Source: Candidatus Flavonifractor intestinipullorum (lineage in GTDB: Bacteria; Bacillota; Clostridia; Oscillospirales; Oscillospiraceae). From it: DNA of 45,591 nt. Location of the stretch: contig DWYC01000006.1 in the NCBI GenBank assembly GCA_019118925.1, positions 1 through 45,591 on the forward strand, in the 5' to 3' direction. The stretch's first letter is position 1. Each line of letters begins with the position of its first letter. The position numbers and the translations under genes are program-made. The notes below the pieces were generated by a model that saw nothing but the letters and a program-made list of their open reading frames with translations, was not told where the DNA came from and did not search any database. Of the stretch, positions 7,275 to 13,614 are shown piece by piece.

Positions 7275-7961
7275 ATGTTTCATCGCTCCAAGCCAGAGCC
7301 CTCGCTTCTGCTCCAGCCCCTGGGGGAAGAGCGGACCCTCTCCCGGGAGGGCCGCGCAATTCTCTCCTATTCCCTGACTCTGCCCCACCTGGTGGGGGAG
7401 GGCCGGGGACTCCCGCCTGTAGAGCGCTACTACCGCCGGCTCGCCCGGCTGTGGCTGGCGCGGTGGAACGGTCCGCTCTTCCAGCAGGCCTGCTCCGCCG
7501 AAGAAGAGGCCCTCTCCCGCTCCCGGCCCTTTGCCCCCTGGACCGCCCGTCTCAGCTGCGCCGTCACGCTCCAGACGCCTGCCCTCCTCAGCCTGTGGTG
7601 GGAGGTTCAGGAGCAGCGGGGCGGGGACGTCCGCACCCTCCGGCAGGGGGATACCTGGTCCCTGGACCGGGGCGCGCCCCTGGCGCTGCGGGAGTGCCTG
7701 CCCCCCGCGCTGCGCCGGCGGCGGGCTCTGCTCCCGGCCCTGTCCAGGCAGATGGAGGAGCGGGCGGGACGCCTGGGGGCCTATCCCGACTGGCCCGCCC
7801 GGCTGCGCCGGAGCTTTCGGGCGGAACAATTCTGGCTCACCGCAGAGGACGCGGCGGTCTTTTTCCCGCCGGGAACGCTGGCCCCTCCGGCCCGGGGCGG
7901 GGTATGCCTCTCCCTCCCCCGGGACGCAAGCGGCCGGGGAGCAGAGCGCTCCCCGGCCTGA
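7275..7961 (+). CDS. DUF3298/RsiV-like protein without a membrane anchor
   Basis: This 228-residue protein resembles the DUF4163/DUF3298 (RsiV C-terminal) group. Visible signs are the early segment SYSLTLPHLVGEG, the GLPPVERYYRRLARLW helix at about residues 47-62, and the terminal FFPPGTLAPPA near 195-205, which is a common DUF3298 ending. RsiV proteins are anti-sigma factors that bind lysozyme, but no transmembrane segment or sigma-binding region is visible here. A cytosolic protein of unknown role is the safer reading. AAGGAGG lies before the ATG. It is convergent with phoH, with an 8-base gap. Confidence 0.65.
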   Translation: MFHRSKPEPSLLLQPLGEERTLSREGRAILSYSLTLPHLVGEGRGLPPVERYYRRLARLWLARWNGPLFQQACSAEEEALSRSRPFAPWTARLSCAVTLQTPALLSLWWEVQEQRGGDVRTLRQGDTWSLDRGAPLALRECLPPALRRRRALLPALSRQMEERAGRLGAYPDWPARLRRSFRAEQFWLTAEDAAVFFPPGTLAPPARGGVCLSLPRDASGRGAERSPA

Positions 7962-7969
7962 GGTTCGTC

Positions 7970-8980
7970 TTACCGCTTCCGGCGCAGGGTGGTGGGGCGG
8001 GGCTTGTCCGGACGGCTCTGCCGCTTCTCCTCGTCTTTTTCAAAGGCCTTGACAATCTCCCGGACGATTTTGTTGCGCACCACATCCCGGTTGCTCAGCC
8101 GGGTGACCGCCACGCCGTCGATGGAGCCCAGAATCTCCGCGCACCGCTCCAGGCCCGAGTCCACCGAACGGGGCAGGTCGATCTGGGTCACGTCGCCGGT
8201 GAGGACCATCTTGGACCCCTCCCCCAGGCGGGTGAGGGCCATTTTCAGCGTGGGCAGGGAGGCGTTCTGGCTCTCGTCGATGATCACCCGGGCGTGGTTC
8301 AGGGTACGCCCGCGCATATAGGCCAGGGGGGCGATTTCGATGGTGCCCCGCTCCCGGAGCTTTTCGGCCTTCTCCGCGCCGAAAATATCGTGGAGCGCGT
8401 CATAGAGGGGCCGCAGATAGGGGTCCACCTTCTGCGCCAGGTCGCCGGGCAGGAAGCCCAGGCGCTCCTCGCCGGCCTCAATGGCGGGGCGGCTCATAAT
8501 GATGCGCTCGATGTCGCCGTTTTTCAGCTCCCGGGCCGCCTGGGCCACGGCGAGATAGGTCTTGCCCGTGCCGGCCGGTCCGATGCAGAGGGTGACCACA
8601 TTCTCCTGAAGGGCTTTCACATAGTTCTTCTGGCCCAGGGTCTTGCACTTGATGGGCGCGCCCTTCTGGGTCATGGTGACAATGCCGTCCATGGCCGCAA
8701 AGGTCTGCTCCAGGCTGCCTTCCCGCGCCTCGTCCATCAGGCGGGCCACCACGTCTTCGTTCAGCGGCTCTCCCCGGCCGTAGAGCTTTCCCAGGGCTTC
8801 CAGCACGTCGGCGGCCAGTTTGACCGGCTCCTCCGACTCCCCCCGGACCTCCACGTCGTAGTCCCGCAGGGTAATGAACACCGGCAGGGCCTTTTCAATC
8901 ATCCGGACGAACTGGTCCTGGGTGCCGAAAACCGCCTGCTGCTGGTCCATAGTCTCAAATGACAGCCGCTTCGTCTGCAA
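7970..8980 (-). CDS. PhoH family ATPase
   Basis: This protein of about 336 residues has an N-terminal region with MDQQQAVFGTQDQFVRMIE and a C-terminal PhoH P-loop domain. Walker A GPAGTGKT is at about residues 134-141 and Walker B VIIDESQN at about 234-241. PhoH proteins are linked to RNA metabolism and are often encoded near ybeY, which is not seen here. I favour the TTG at 8980 because GAGGA lies 7 bases upstream and the length then fits the family. An ATG at 9001 has a weaker ribosome site, and one at 9112 would start upstream of the likely transcription start. Confidence 0.92.
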   Translation of the reverse strand: MQTKRLSFETMDQQQAVFGTQDQFVRMIEKALPVFITLRDYDVEVRGESEEPVKLAADVLEALGKLYGRGEPLNEDVVARLMDEAREGSLEQTFAAMDGIVTMTQKGAPIKCKTLGQKNYVKALQENVVTLCIGPAGTGKTYLAVAQAARELKNGDIERIIMSRPAIEAGEERLGFLPGDLAQKVDPYLRPLYDALHDIFGAEKAEKLRERGTIEIAPLAYMRGRTLNHARVIIDESQNASLPTLKMALTRLGEGSKMVLTGDVTQIDLPRSVDSGLERCAEILGSIDGVAVTRLSNRDVVRNKIVREIVKAFEKDEEKRQSRPDKPRPTTLRRKR

Positions 8981-9083
8981 TGAACATTCCTCGCTTTCCA
9001 TTTGCCGTAGTGTGAAACCGCCTGCGGGGCGCTTCCGGCGCTTTCGTTCCAAAAAGGGCGGCGCAGTTGATTCAGCAGACCTT

Positions 9084-9112
9084 ATTATAATCAAATCCCG
9101 CTTTTTTTGCAA
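9084..9112 (-). promoter_or_regulatory. Promoter of the PhoH gene
   Basis: On the minus strand TTGCAA (9112-9107) and a perfect TATAAT (9089-9084) are separated by 17 bp. The leader to the TTG start at 8980 would be about 100 bases. This placement argues against the ATG at 9112 as translation start. Confidence 0.75.
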
Positions 9113-9197
9113 CCCTTCCGGCGGGCGGGATGGAGCGGGGCTCTTTCGGACATCCTAAGGCCGGACGCGCCCCCGCGTCCGGAAAGGACGAAGCGCC

Positions 9198-9458
9198 ATG
9201 CAGGAATTCCGCTATGTAATCCGGGACCCGGTGGGCATCCACGCCCGCCCCGCCGGGCTGCTGGTCAAGGCCCTCAAGCCCTTCGCGGACACCGAAATCA
9301 CCCTCTCAAAGGGGGAGCAGACCGTCAGGGCCACCCAGCTTATGCGCCTGATGACCTTGGGCGCCCGGCAGGGCGATGAGCTGGTGGTCCGGGCGGAAGG
9401 CCCCCGGGAGACCGAGGCCGTGGCCGCCGCCCGCCAGGTCCTGGAGCAGCACCTGTAG
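9198..9458 (+). CDS. HPr-family phosphocarrier protein with His15 but without Ser46
   Basis: This 86-residue HPr keeps the phosphorylatable H15 in GIHARPAGLL. In the regulatory-Ser segment, where typical Gram-positive HPr reads AKSIMGVMSLG, this protein reads ATQLMRLMTLG, with Gln47 replacing the Ser. It could carry phosphate from Enzyme I but could not be regulated by HPr kinase at that site. It is the mirror image of the HPr paralogue at 2676-2915. The gene stands alone with its own terminator. No Enzyme I gene is in the window. Confidence 0.9.
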   Translation: MQEFRYVIRDPVGIHARPAGLLVKALKPFADTEITLSKGEQTVRATQLMRLMTLGARQGDELVVRAEGPRETEAVAAARQVLEQHL

Positions 9459-9473
9459 TCCCATCCGGCGGGA

Positions 9474-9498
9474 GCCGGGCCTCCGGGCCCGGCTTTTT
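9474..9498 (+). terminator. Intrinsic terminator of the HPr gene
   Basis: The stem GCCGGGCC/GGCCCGGC (9474-9481 and 9486-9493) with a four-base loop is followed by TTTTT, 16 bases after the stop. Confidence 0.9.
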
Positions 9499-9517
9499 CC
9501 GGTGGGAAAATTGGGGG

Positions 9518-9545
9518 TTGACAAATCATAATATTAGAATATAAT
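9518..9545 (+). promoter_or_regulatory. Promoter of the arsR-thioredoxin operon
   Basis: A perfect TTGACA (9518-9523) and a perfect TATAAT (9540-9545) are separated by 16 bp. The sequence is much more A+T-rich than the surroundings. The -10 box lies inside the inverted repeat described at 9528-9553. Confidence 0.85.
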
Positions 9546-9553
9546 AATATTAT
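9528..9553. promoter_or_regulatory. Probable ArsR-family operator
   Basis: The 8-bp inverted repeat ATAATATT (9528-9535) / AATATTAT (9546-9553) is separated by 10 bp and covers the -10 box of the arsR promoter. A-T-rich inverted repeats over the core promoter are the usual operators of ArsR/SmtB repressors. Binding by the adjacent regulator would give autorepression. Confidence 0.6.
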
Positions 9554-9584
9554 AAAATACAAATGTAGAAAAGGAGGGAGCGCC

Positions 9585-9884
9585 ATGACTGGTTCCGCCG
9601 GCCGCTATGAGGAGAACGCCGCCCTGCTCAAGGCGCTGGCCCATCCCCTGCGGCTCCAAATTGTCCAGGGCCTGCTGCTCTGCGGCTGCCGCAACGTGCG
9701 GTGCATCGAGGAAAAAACCGGTCAGTCCCAGTCCTGCATCTCCCAGCACCTATCCAAACTGCGCTCGGCGGGCGTGGTCCAGGCCGAGCGCAGCGGGAAT
9801 GAGGTCTACTACGCCGTCTCCGACCCCAGAGCGGCCGCCATTGTGGCCGCCCTGATGGGGGAGGCAAAGGAGGATACCCCATGA
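9585..9884 (+). CDS. ArsR/SmtB-family transcriptional regulator
   Basis: This 99-residue winged-helix repressor has LKALAHPLRLQIVQGLL at residues 15-31 and the recognition helix QSCISQHLSKLRSAGVV at about 50-66. The cysteines C33, C35 and C40 in LLCGCRNVRC lie where classic ArsR proteins carry their As(III)/Sb(III) ligands (ELCVCDL), and C51 is in the recognition helix. A metalloid, metal or reactive-sulfur signal is plausible. The stop overlaps the ATG of the reductase gene (ATGA), so the operon is coupled. The operator is at 9528-9553. Confidence 0.85.
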   Translation: MTGSAGRYEENAALLKALAHPLRLQIVQGLLLCGCRNVRCIEEKTGQSQSCISQHLSKLRSAGVVQAERSGNEVYYAVSDPRAAAIVAALMGEAKEDTP

Positions 9885-10738
9885 ACTACGATATCATCGT
9901 CATCGGCGGCGGTCCGGCGGGACTCTCGGCGGCGGTCCAGGCCCGGGTTCGGAATAAATCCGTGCTGGTGGTCCGCGCCCCCGCCGGCGACCTGCCTCTG
10001 GCCCGGGCCCGGCGGGTGGACAATTATCTGGGCCTGCCCGGTCTGGACGGCCGGGAGATGCTGGAGCGCTTTGAGGCCCACGCCCAGTCCCTGGCCGTCC
10101 AGTTCCGCACCGGAAAAGCCCTGAGCGCCATGGACTCCGGCGACGGCTTTTTCGTGGCGGTGGACCAGGATGTGGTGGAGGGCCGCGCACTGGTGCTGGC
10201 CTGCGGCGTGAGCCAGGGTCCTCCCTTCCCCGGGGAACTGGAACTGCTGGGCGCGGGCGTGAGCTACTGCGCCACCTGCGACGGGATGCTCTACCGGGGA
10301 AAGGACGTGGTGGTCGTGGGCCGCTCCGCCCACGCGCCGGAGGAGGCCAACTACCTCCAGGAGCTGGGCTGCCGGGTGACCTATGTAAGCCCCGCCCCGG
10401 CGGAGGGCCTGCGCCCCGGCATTCCGGTGGTGCAGGCGGGCAAGGTGGCGGTTTTGGGGGAGGGGAAGGTCTCCGCCGTCCAGGCGGGGGAACAGCTTCT
10501 CCCCTGCGAAGGGGTGTTCCTCCTCCGCAGCGCCGTATCCCCCACCCAGCTCCTGCCGGAGCTGGAGCTGGAGGGCCCCTATATCCGGGTGGACCGGAAT
10601 ATGGCCACCAATCTCCCCGGCGTCTTTGCCGCGGGGGACTGCACCGGCCTCCCTCTCCAGATCTCCAAGGCCGTGGGCGAGGGCCTGGTAGCCGGCCTGC
10701 GGGCGGCGGAGTATCTGGACCGGCGCTCCAACCCGTAG
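9881..10738 (+). CDS. Thioredoxin reductase-like flavoprotein, possibly ferredoxin-dependent
   Basis: This 285-residue protein has the thioredoxin-reductase layout. The FAD motif GGGPAG is at residues 9-14, the redox pair C130/C133 is in SYCATCDG, and a second FAD motif VFAAGDCTG is near the C-terminus. The NADPH site is not recognisable. The expected GxGxxA reads VVVVGRSAHAPEEA (about residues 143-156), and the HRRxxxR motif is absent. Clostridial ferredoxin-dependent flavin thioredoxin reductases (FFTR) are known to lack these motifs, so ferredoxin may be the electron donor. It lies between arsR and thioredoxin in one operon. Confidence 0.8.
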   Translation: MNYDIIVIGGGPAGLSAAVQARVRNKSVLVVRAPAGDLPLARARRVDNYLGLPGLDGREMLERFEAHAQSLAVQFRTGKALSAMDSGDGFFVAVDQDVVEGRALVLACGVSQGPPFPGELELLGAGVSYCATCDGMLYRGKDVVVVGRSAHAPEEANYLQELGCRVTYVSPAPAEGLRPGIPVVQAGKVAVLGEGKVSAVQAGEQLLPCEGVFLLRSAVSPTQLLPELELEGPYIRVDRNMATNLPGVFAAGDCTGLPLQISKAVGEGLVAGLRAAEYLDRRSNP

Positions 10739-10791
10739 GAGCGCCGCGGAATCCCCCTCTCATTTTTGAATACAGAAAGGATGTTTCGACT

Positions 10792-11109
10792 ATGACCCCT
10801 TATCATTTCAATGCGGACGGACTGAAAAAAGCCGTCGCCTCCGGCGGCCTGGTGATGGTGGACTTCTGGGCCAGCTGGTGCGGCCCCTGCCGGATGCTCG
10901 CGCCCACCATCGAGAAGCTGGCCGGACAGTACGAGGGCAAGGCCATCGTGGGCAAGGTCAACACCGACGACGAGTCCGCCCTGGCCGCCAGCCTGGGGAT
11001 TATGAGCATCCCCACCGTTATTTTCTTTAAGGACGGGGTGGAGATCGACCGCCGGGTGGGCGTCATGCCTGCGCAGGCCTACACCGCTGTTCTGGACGCC
11101 AACCTGTAA
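10792..11109 (+). CDS. trxA: Thioredoxin
   Basis: This 105-residue thioredoxin has the active site WCGPC with C30 and C33, the cis-proline segment MSIPTVIFF and the usual fold order. It is the natural partner of the reductase encoded 53 bases upstream, after an AGAAAGGA ribosome site. The gene ends the arsR operon. Confidence 0.97.
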   Translation: MTPYHFNADGLKKAVASGGLVMVDFWASWCGPCRMLAPTIEKLAGQYEGKAIVGKVNTDDESALAASLGIMSIPTVIFFKDGVEIDRRVGVMPAQAYTAVLDANL

Positions 11110-11126
11110 TTCTTATGCCACCAACG

Positions 11127-11160
11127 ACCGGCGCCGGCGGGGATCCCCGCCGGCGCCGGT
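11127..11160. terminator. 34-bp perfect palindrome between convergent trxA and GH13 genes
   Basis: Two 17-base arms (11127-11143 and 11144-11160) are exact reverse complements without a spacer and very G+C-rich. The palindrome lies 17 bases after the trxA stop and 2 bases before the stop of the convergent GH13 gene. No T-tract follows on either strand, but the position fits a shared bidirectional terminator. Confidence 0.7.
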
Positions 11161-11162
11161 GA

Positions 11163-12476
11163 TTACCGCTCTGTTTTCCAGAAAAATACGCTGTAAGGGG
11201 GCAGTTCGCTCCCGCCGCCGAAGTCGTGGAAGGCCCCGGTGATCAGATCCACCGCCGTCCCCGACTGGGCGTCGAAGTGGGCGGTATAGGGCTGGCTGTC
11301 CGCGTTCACCGCCACCAGCACCCGCTCCCCCTCCGCGGCCCGCTCAAAGATGATCTGCCGGTTGGTGAGCAGTACGTTCCGGTACCCTCCGTGACAGAGG
11401 GCCCGGCTCCCCTTCCGGGCGGCGGCCAGCCGGGCAATCCAGCCGGTCAGCGCGTTGCACTCCGGCCGCTCCAGCGCCGGGCGGAGCGTATCGTCGCTGC
11501 CGGGCGTCTTTTTTCCCTCCAGGCCCCACTCGCTGCCGTAATAGACGGCGGGCACCCCCGGCATCCCGAAGAGGAGCCCGTAGGCCAGGGGCAGGTGCTC
11601 CGGCCGCTCCAGCATGGAGGCGATGCGGGTCACGTCGTGGTTGTCCAGGAAGGAGAGCAGCGGCCGGCCCTTGTAGAGCGTCCAGGGCTCGGGGCCGAAC
11701 TGGCGCTGGAGGCTGTGGCCGATCTCAAAGAGGTTCATGGAGTTCAGGCTGGAGTAGAGGCCCTTATAACACTCGTAGTTGGTGATGGAGTCGCACAGCC
11801 CCTCCCCCATCCAGCGGTTGTAGTCCCCGCCCAGGGCCTCTCCCATGAGGACAAAGTCGTCCTTCAGCCCCCGGGTGAAGGACCGCAGCTGCCGCAGGTA
11901 GTCCTCCGGCAGGCAGTAGACCACATCCAGCCGCAGGCCGTCGATGCCGAACTCCTCCACCCAGCCCCGGATGGCCTCGAACTGGTGGCGGACCACCTCC
12001 GGGTTCTGGAGGTTGAGCTTGACCAGCTCCATATGACCTTCCCAGCCCTCGTACCAGAAGCCGTCGCCGTAGTTGGAGTCCCCGTCGAAGCTGATGTGGA
12101 ACCAGTCCTTGTAGGGGCTCTCCCACCGGCGCTGCTGTACATCCCGGAAGGCCCAGAACCCCCGGCCCACATGGTGAAACACCCCGTCCAGCATCACCCG
12201 CAGCCCGGCGGCGTGGAGGGCGTCGCACACCGTTTTCAGGTCCTCGTTCGTCCCCAGGCGTCCGTCCACCCGGGTGTAGTCCCGGGTGTCGTAGCCGTGG
12301 CGGTCGCTCTCAAAGAGGGGGTTGAAGAGCACCGTATCCGCTCCCAGCGCCCGGATGTGTTCCACCCAGTCCATTATCCGGAGAATGCGATGCTCGGTTA
12401 CCCCATCGTTGTCCCTGGGCGCGCCGCACAGGCCCAGGGGGTAAATCTGATAGACGGTCGCCTCGTCAAACCACAT
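11163..12476 (-). CDS. GH13 (alpha-amylase family) glycoside hydrolase, intracellular
   Basis: This 437-residue (beta/alpha)8 enzyme acts on alpha-glucosidic bonds. The nucleophile D184 is in GIDGLRLDVV, the acid/base E213 is in LMGEALGG, and the transition-state Asp D281 is in FLDNHDVTR. DGVFHHVG near residue 97 is conserved region I. There is no signal peptide, so it is likely cytosolic and acts on imported malto-oligosaccharides. The ATG at 12476 follows GGGAGGAA. Residues upstream of it in the same frame lie before the likely transcription start. Hydrolase against transferase activity cannot be decided. Confidence 0.88.
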   Translation of the reverse strand: MWFDEATVYQIYPLGLCGAPRDNDGVTEHRILRIMDWVEHIRALGADTVLFNPLFESDRHGYDTRDYTRVDGRLGTNEDLKTVCDALHAAGLRVMLDGVFHHVGRGFWAFRDVQQRRWESPYKDWFHISFDGDSNYGDGFWYEGWEGHMELVKLNLQNPEVVRHQFEAIRGWVEEFGIDGLRLDVVYCLPEDYLRQLRSFTRGLKDDFVLMGEALGGDYNRWMGEGLCDSITNYECYKGLYSSLNSMNLFEIGHSLQRQFGPEPWTLYKGRPLLSFLDNHDVTRIASMLERPEHLPLAYGLLFGMPGVPAVYYGSEWGLEGKKTPGSDDTLRPALERPECNALTGWIARLAAARKGSRALCHGGYRNVLLTNRQIIFERAAEGERVLVAVNADSQPYTAHFDAQSGTAVDLITGAFHDFGGGSELPPYSVFFWKTER

Positions 12477-12519
12477 AAAAATTCCTCCCTCTCCCGCCGC
12501 CGGCGGCGGTCTTTTTTCT

Positions 12520-12548
12520 AGTATACCAGTTTTGACGGGAGAGTACAA
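12520..12548 (-). promoter_or_regulatory. Promoter of the GH13 gene
   Basis: On the minus strand TTGTAC (12548-12543) and TATACT (12525-12520) are separated by 17 bp. The leader is about 36 bases. Confidence 0.75.
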
Positions 12549-12558
12549 GGAAAAGGGC

Positions 12559-13011
12559 TCAGGCGTGCCTCTCCGACGCCAGCCGCTCCACCTCCTCCGG
12601 GGTGCAGCGCAGGTCGGCCTCTCCCTCCCGGCGGTAGACCCCGCGGAGCCGGTCGCCCCCCACAAAGACCGGCCGCAGCTCCGGCGGCGCCGGAGGGACC
12701 CGGATGGCGATTACCTCTCCGGCGCCGGTATCCACCACTTCCGCCCCGTCCGGGCCGACGAGATCGGCGCTGACGGTCCCCGGGTCCCGGAGCCGGGCCA
12801 GGAATTCCTCCAGCATCTCCTGCGCGTTGAGCAGTCCCTGAACCCGCAGGGAGTGGTCGCTCCGCTCCTCCACGCCCAGGAGGAGCAAGCCTCCGCCCGT
12901 GTTGGCAAACGCCGAGTAGGTCTCCCATATGCTCTCCGGCAGTCCGCCGGTGGCCAGCTTGGCCTCCAGATGTCCGTTCTCCCTCCAGGACTCAATGCGG
13001 GAAATCTCCAC
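12559..13011 (-). CDS. AlbA_2 (Schlafen-type putative DNA-binding) domain protein
   Basis: This 150-residue protein is essentially one AlbA_2 domain. ESWRENGHLEAKLATGGLPESIWETYSAFANTGGG and LLLLGVEER form the family signature at about residues 7-50. Larger relatives carry C-terminal helix-turn-helix regions as putative transcription regulators. That part is absent here. The GTG start at 13011 follows AGGAGG with 8 bases between. The function is not known. It lies upstream of the GH13 gene but is separated from it by that gene's promoter. Confidence 0.75.
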   Translation of the reverse strand: MEISRIESWRENGHLEAKLATGGLPESIWETYSAFANTGGGLLLLGVEERSDHSLRVQGLLNAQEMLEEFLARLRDPGTVSADLVGPDGAEVVDTGAGEVIAIRVPPAPPELRPVFVGGDRLRGVYRREGEADLRCTPEEVERLASERHA

Positions 13012-13107
13012 TGCCCGCGCCTCCTCTCGTTCGATTGCTTTCCGTATGCCCGAGCCCGCCCGGCCAGGCAGGCTGGAAAAAATTTTGCTTCTCTTTCGGA
13101 AAATCAG

Positions 13108-13136
13108 TTGACAAATATCCTCCCGCCCGCTATAAT
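13108..13136 (+). promoter_or_regulatory. Consensus promoter of tRNA-Leu
   Basis: TTGACA (13108-13113) and TATAAT (13131-13136) both match the consensus perfectly, with a 17-bp spacer. The tRNA begins about 32 bases after the expected start site. Confidence 0.9.
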
Positions 13137-13174
13137 AATCAGGCAGTCTGATGGATCAGGCTGAATCAAAATCT

Positions 13175-13259
13175 GCGGATGTGCTGGAACTGGTAGACAG
13201 GCACGTTTGAGGTGCGTGTGTCCATCGACGTACGGGTTCAAGTCCCGTCATCCGCACCA
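13175..13259 (+). tRNA. tRNA-Leu (GAG)
   Basis: This 85-base class II tRNA gene has encoded CCA and a long variable arm. The acceptor GCGGATG pairs with CATCCGC. The anticodon stem CACGT/GCGTG encloses TTGAGGT, giving GAG. Confidence 0.95.
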
Positions 13260-13260
13260 G

Positions 13261-13298
13261 CTCGTCGCAAGCGACATATCGCTTGCGACGAGTTTTTC
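13261..13298 (+). terminator. Terminator of tRNA-Leu
   Basis: A perfect 14-bp stem (13261-13274 and 13279-13292) with loop CATA is followed by TTTTT. It begins two bases after the encoded CCA. Confidence 0.92.
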
Positions 13299-13445
13299 AT
13301 TTCATTGCAAAACTCATCGCGCGCTCATTTTGCTGCTCCTCGCTTCCAAACCGGACCCGCTGTTGCTGGGCTCCGGTTTGGCTCCGCCGCTGCGCGGCGT
13401 TTTTCTTATCGCAGGGAACTATCGATTTTAACCGTCCCTTTCACG

Positions 13446-13477
13446 GGTGAGTCCTTATGGGACTCACCTGTTTTTTT
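13446..13477 (+). terminator. Terminator-like hairpin on the plus strand
   Basis: The stem GGTGAGTCC/GGACTCACC is followed by TG and seven Ts. It lies about 150 bases after the tRNA-Leu terminator with no gene in between. Confidence 0.7.
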
Positions 13478-13550
13478 GCTTTTCCAGCCGGGCGAAGCAC
13501 CGTTTGGTCGCCGGAAAGGGCAAAAACGCAGGGGGTTTCACGAGCCCTTC

Positions 13551-13588
13551 CACGCCGGAGCAAAGTCCGCTTTGCTCCGGCGTGTTTT
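13551..13588 (+). terminator. Terminator-like hairpin facing the end of fructokinase
   Basis: A perfect 15-bp stem (13551-13565 / 13570-13584) is followed by TTTT on the plus strand. On the minus strand the sequence after the stem is not T-rich. It may still serve as a transcription block between convergent units. Confidence 0.65.
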
Positions 13589-13614
13589 CTTTTCTTCCAT
13601 GCAGCCCTGCCCGT

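Larger units (their letters stand above)
13299..13614 (+). other. Structured intergenic stretch with three further plus-strand hairpins
   Basis: No convincing coding region is seen between the tRNA-Leu terminator and the end of the fructokinase gene. The stretch holds a 10-bp inverted repeat (13346-13355 / 13372-13381), a short hairpin plus TTTTT (13385-13404), a 9-bp stem plus a seven-T run (13446-13477), and a 15-bp perfect stem plus TTTT (13551-13588). All T-tracts lie on the plus strand, so they would end plus-strand RNA, not the convergent fructokinase mRNA. A small RNA is possible, but no clear promoter was found. Confidence 0.5.

Noticed and set aside
8981-9112. ATG at 9112 as start of the PhoH protein
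   Set aside because: This codon overlaps the -35 box of the promoter at 9084-9112, and the added residues do not resemble PhoH N-termini.
13299-13614. An integrated element attached at tRNA-Leu
   Set aside because: No integrase, no duplicated tRNA 3' end and no phage-like gene were found downstream.
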